Source: an uncultured Ilumatobacter sp. (lineage in GTDB: Bacteria; Actinomycetota; Acidimicrobiia; Acidimicrobiales; Ilumatobacteraceae). Taken from it: 35,556 nt of DNA. The notes under the pieces were generated by a model that was given only the letters and a program-made list of their open reading frames with translations, had not been told where the DNA came from and ran no database searches. The stretch lies in assembly GCA_937905835.1 (NCBI GenBank), contig CALCXK010000071.1:1-35556 (forward strand). The letters are read 5' to 3'. Positions 34,558-35,556 of the stretch are shown one piece after another. The translations under genes and the position numbers were made by a program. Positions within the stretch are counted from its first letter, which is position 1. Each line of letters opens with the position of its first letter.

Positions 34558-35361
34558 GTGACACCACGTCTGTTTTCTCTCGACGGCAGAACTGCACTGG
34601 TCACCGGGGCAGGGAGTCCGACCGGCATCGGATTCGCTTCGGCACGAATACTTGCCGAACTCGGGGCCCGCGTCATGGTCACCTCAACGACCGACCGAAT
34701 CCATGAGCGGGTCGACGAACTCGCACAGGCTGGGTTGGAGGCGCATGGGGTGTTCGGTGATCTGACAGATGAGTCGACGGTCCAACGGATCACCGCAGCG
34801 GCGGTTGCTGCGCTTGGTGCTGTTGACATCCTGGTCAACAACGCCGGTATGACCAGTGTCAGCCGACCCGGGAGTGAAGAAGCCGACGCAGCGACGGAGT
34901 TGCCGTACGCGCACTGGCGGGCGGCGATCGAACGTAATCTCGACACCGCGTTCTTGATGTCACGCGCCGTGCTTCCGCACATGCGGACGCGGCGCTGGGG
35001 CCGAATCATTTCGGTGGCGAGCGTGTCCGGACCGGTGATGGCGATGCGGCACGAACCCGCCTACGCCGCGGCCAAGGCGGGGCTCGTCGGCCTGACGAGA
35101 GCGCTCGCGCTCGACCACGCCGCCGATGGCATCACGGTCAACGCCGTTGCTCCGGGTTGGATCGAAACCGGTTCACAAACGCCAAACGAGCGAGCCGAGG
35201 GATTCGTCACGCCGGTCGGCCGCAGCGCAGCGCCCGATGAGGTTGCAAGCGCTATTGCGTGGCTGGCGACGCCCGGTGCGGCGTACACGACAGGTCAGTG
35301 CATTGTGATCGATGGCGGTAATTCGATCGCTGAAGAACGTTCGCTTCCCGTTCCGCAGTAG
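34558..35361 (+). CDS. Short-chain dehydrogenase/reductase (classical SDR)
   Basis: A 267-residue SDR. The cofactor loop is TGAGSPTGIG (16-25), longer by two residues than the usual TGxxxGIG. NNAG is at 94-97, catalytic Ser near 155 and YAAAK gives Tyr169 and Lys173. The C-terminus GQCIVIDGGNS is standard. The substrate is unknown. It lies 46 bp after the reductase gene but appears to have its own promoter, so membership in the polyamine set is only positional. The start is GTG 34558. Confidence 0.87.
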   Translation: MTPRLFSLDGRTALVTGAGSPTGIGFASARILAELGARVMVTSTTDRIHERVDELAQAGLEAHGVFGDLTDESTVQRITAAAVAALGAVDILVNNAGMTSVSRPGSEEADAATELPYAHWRAAIERNLDTAFLMSRAVLPHMRTRRWGRIISVASVSGPVMAMRHEPAYAAAKAGLVGLTRALALDHAADGITVNAVAPGWIETGSQTPNERAEGFVTPVGRSAAPDEVASAIAWLATPGAAYTTGQCIVIDGGNSIAEERSLPVPQ

Positions 35362-35556
35362 CAGATGAGTAGCGCTGGGTTGGCGATGGCCAGTCCTGCG
35401 CGAGGCGTGTTTCGCCTGGTCAGAGATGATTGTCGAACGTGGCGCTGTTGCGCGCCCTGTTTGGCGTTGTTCTCGGCACGAATAGGGCACGCCGGATGAT
35501 TTGGCGAGCGACTTTGCCGCAGCCTCGACGCATGCGTCGGCTCGCGAGGGGTCAGT
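35362..35556. other. Intergenic end of window with a 14-bp palindrome
   Basis: No gene is recognisable in the last 195 bases. AGGCG-5 nt-CGCCT (35403-35417) is a weak hairpin about 40 bp after the SDR stop. CGACGCATGCGTCG (35526-35539) is a perfect 14-bp palindrome that may be an operator of a gene beyond the window. Confidence 0.4.

Overview
The window is GC-rich, densely coded DNA with short intergenic gaps, no tRNA or rRNA, no insertion sequence and no CRISPR array that I can see. It looks like an actinobacterial chromosome. Supports are the furA-katG pair, GTG starts, many apparently leaderless starts, P450 genes with a small P450-type ferredoxin, and an F420/LLM-type gene remnant. A marine or aquatic Acidimicrobiia (Ilumatobacter-like) is my best guess, but that is inference.

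Positions 1-11850 are a patchwork of single metabolic genes: a CYP153-like P450, an SDR, a DinB-like protein, a subfamily I-type haloalkane dehalogenase, a crotonase, a PRMT-like methyltransferase, an MFS exporter, a phytanoyl-CoA dioxygenase-like enzyme, a ChbG/YdjC deacetylase, an Lcp/MpaB-type (DUF2236) haem oxygenase and a Phd/VapC toxin-antitoxin pair. Two gene remnants (LLM-type and cobalamin-binding-protein-like) lie in the gaps. Positions 11850-16310 hold a ferredoxin-P450 operon and the furA-katG operon.

Positions 16378-35361 form a coherent amine and polyamine catabolic region. On the minus strand, one operon encodes an aminobutyraldehyde dehydrogenase-like enzyme, a hydroxylysine-kinase-like phosphotransferase and an ethanolamine-phosphate/phosphohydroxylysine phospho-lyase-like PLP enzyme. 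Divergently, a long plus-strand operon encodes a class III aminotransferase, an Lrp/AsnC regulator, a four-gene PotABCD-type polyamine ABC importer, a PuuB-like FAD oxidoreductase, N-carbamoylputrescine amidase (AguB) and agmatine deiminase (AguA). A second PuuB-like oxidase, a carboxynorspermidine-dehydrogenase-like (saccharopine dehydrogenase family) enzyme and an SDR follow. A succinate-semialdehyde-type dehydrogenase lies just upstream.

Together these could import agmatine or putrescine and convert agmatine to N-carbamoylputrescine, putrescine, 4-aminobutyraldehyde, GABA, succinic semialdehyde and succinate. The kinase/phospho-lyase/aldehyde dehydrogenase operon is the least expected part. 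It predicts a phosphorylate-then-eliminate route for an amino alcohol (hydroxylysine, ethanolamine or a hydroxylated polyamine) next to the polyamine genes.

A second cross-cutting signal is promoter architecture. At least eight first-gene starts lie exactly 6 nt after a TANNNT hexamer, which predicts leaderless mRNAs. Genes inside operons instead use Shine-Dalgarno sites or ATGA/GTGA overlaps.
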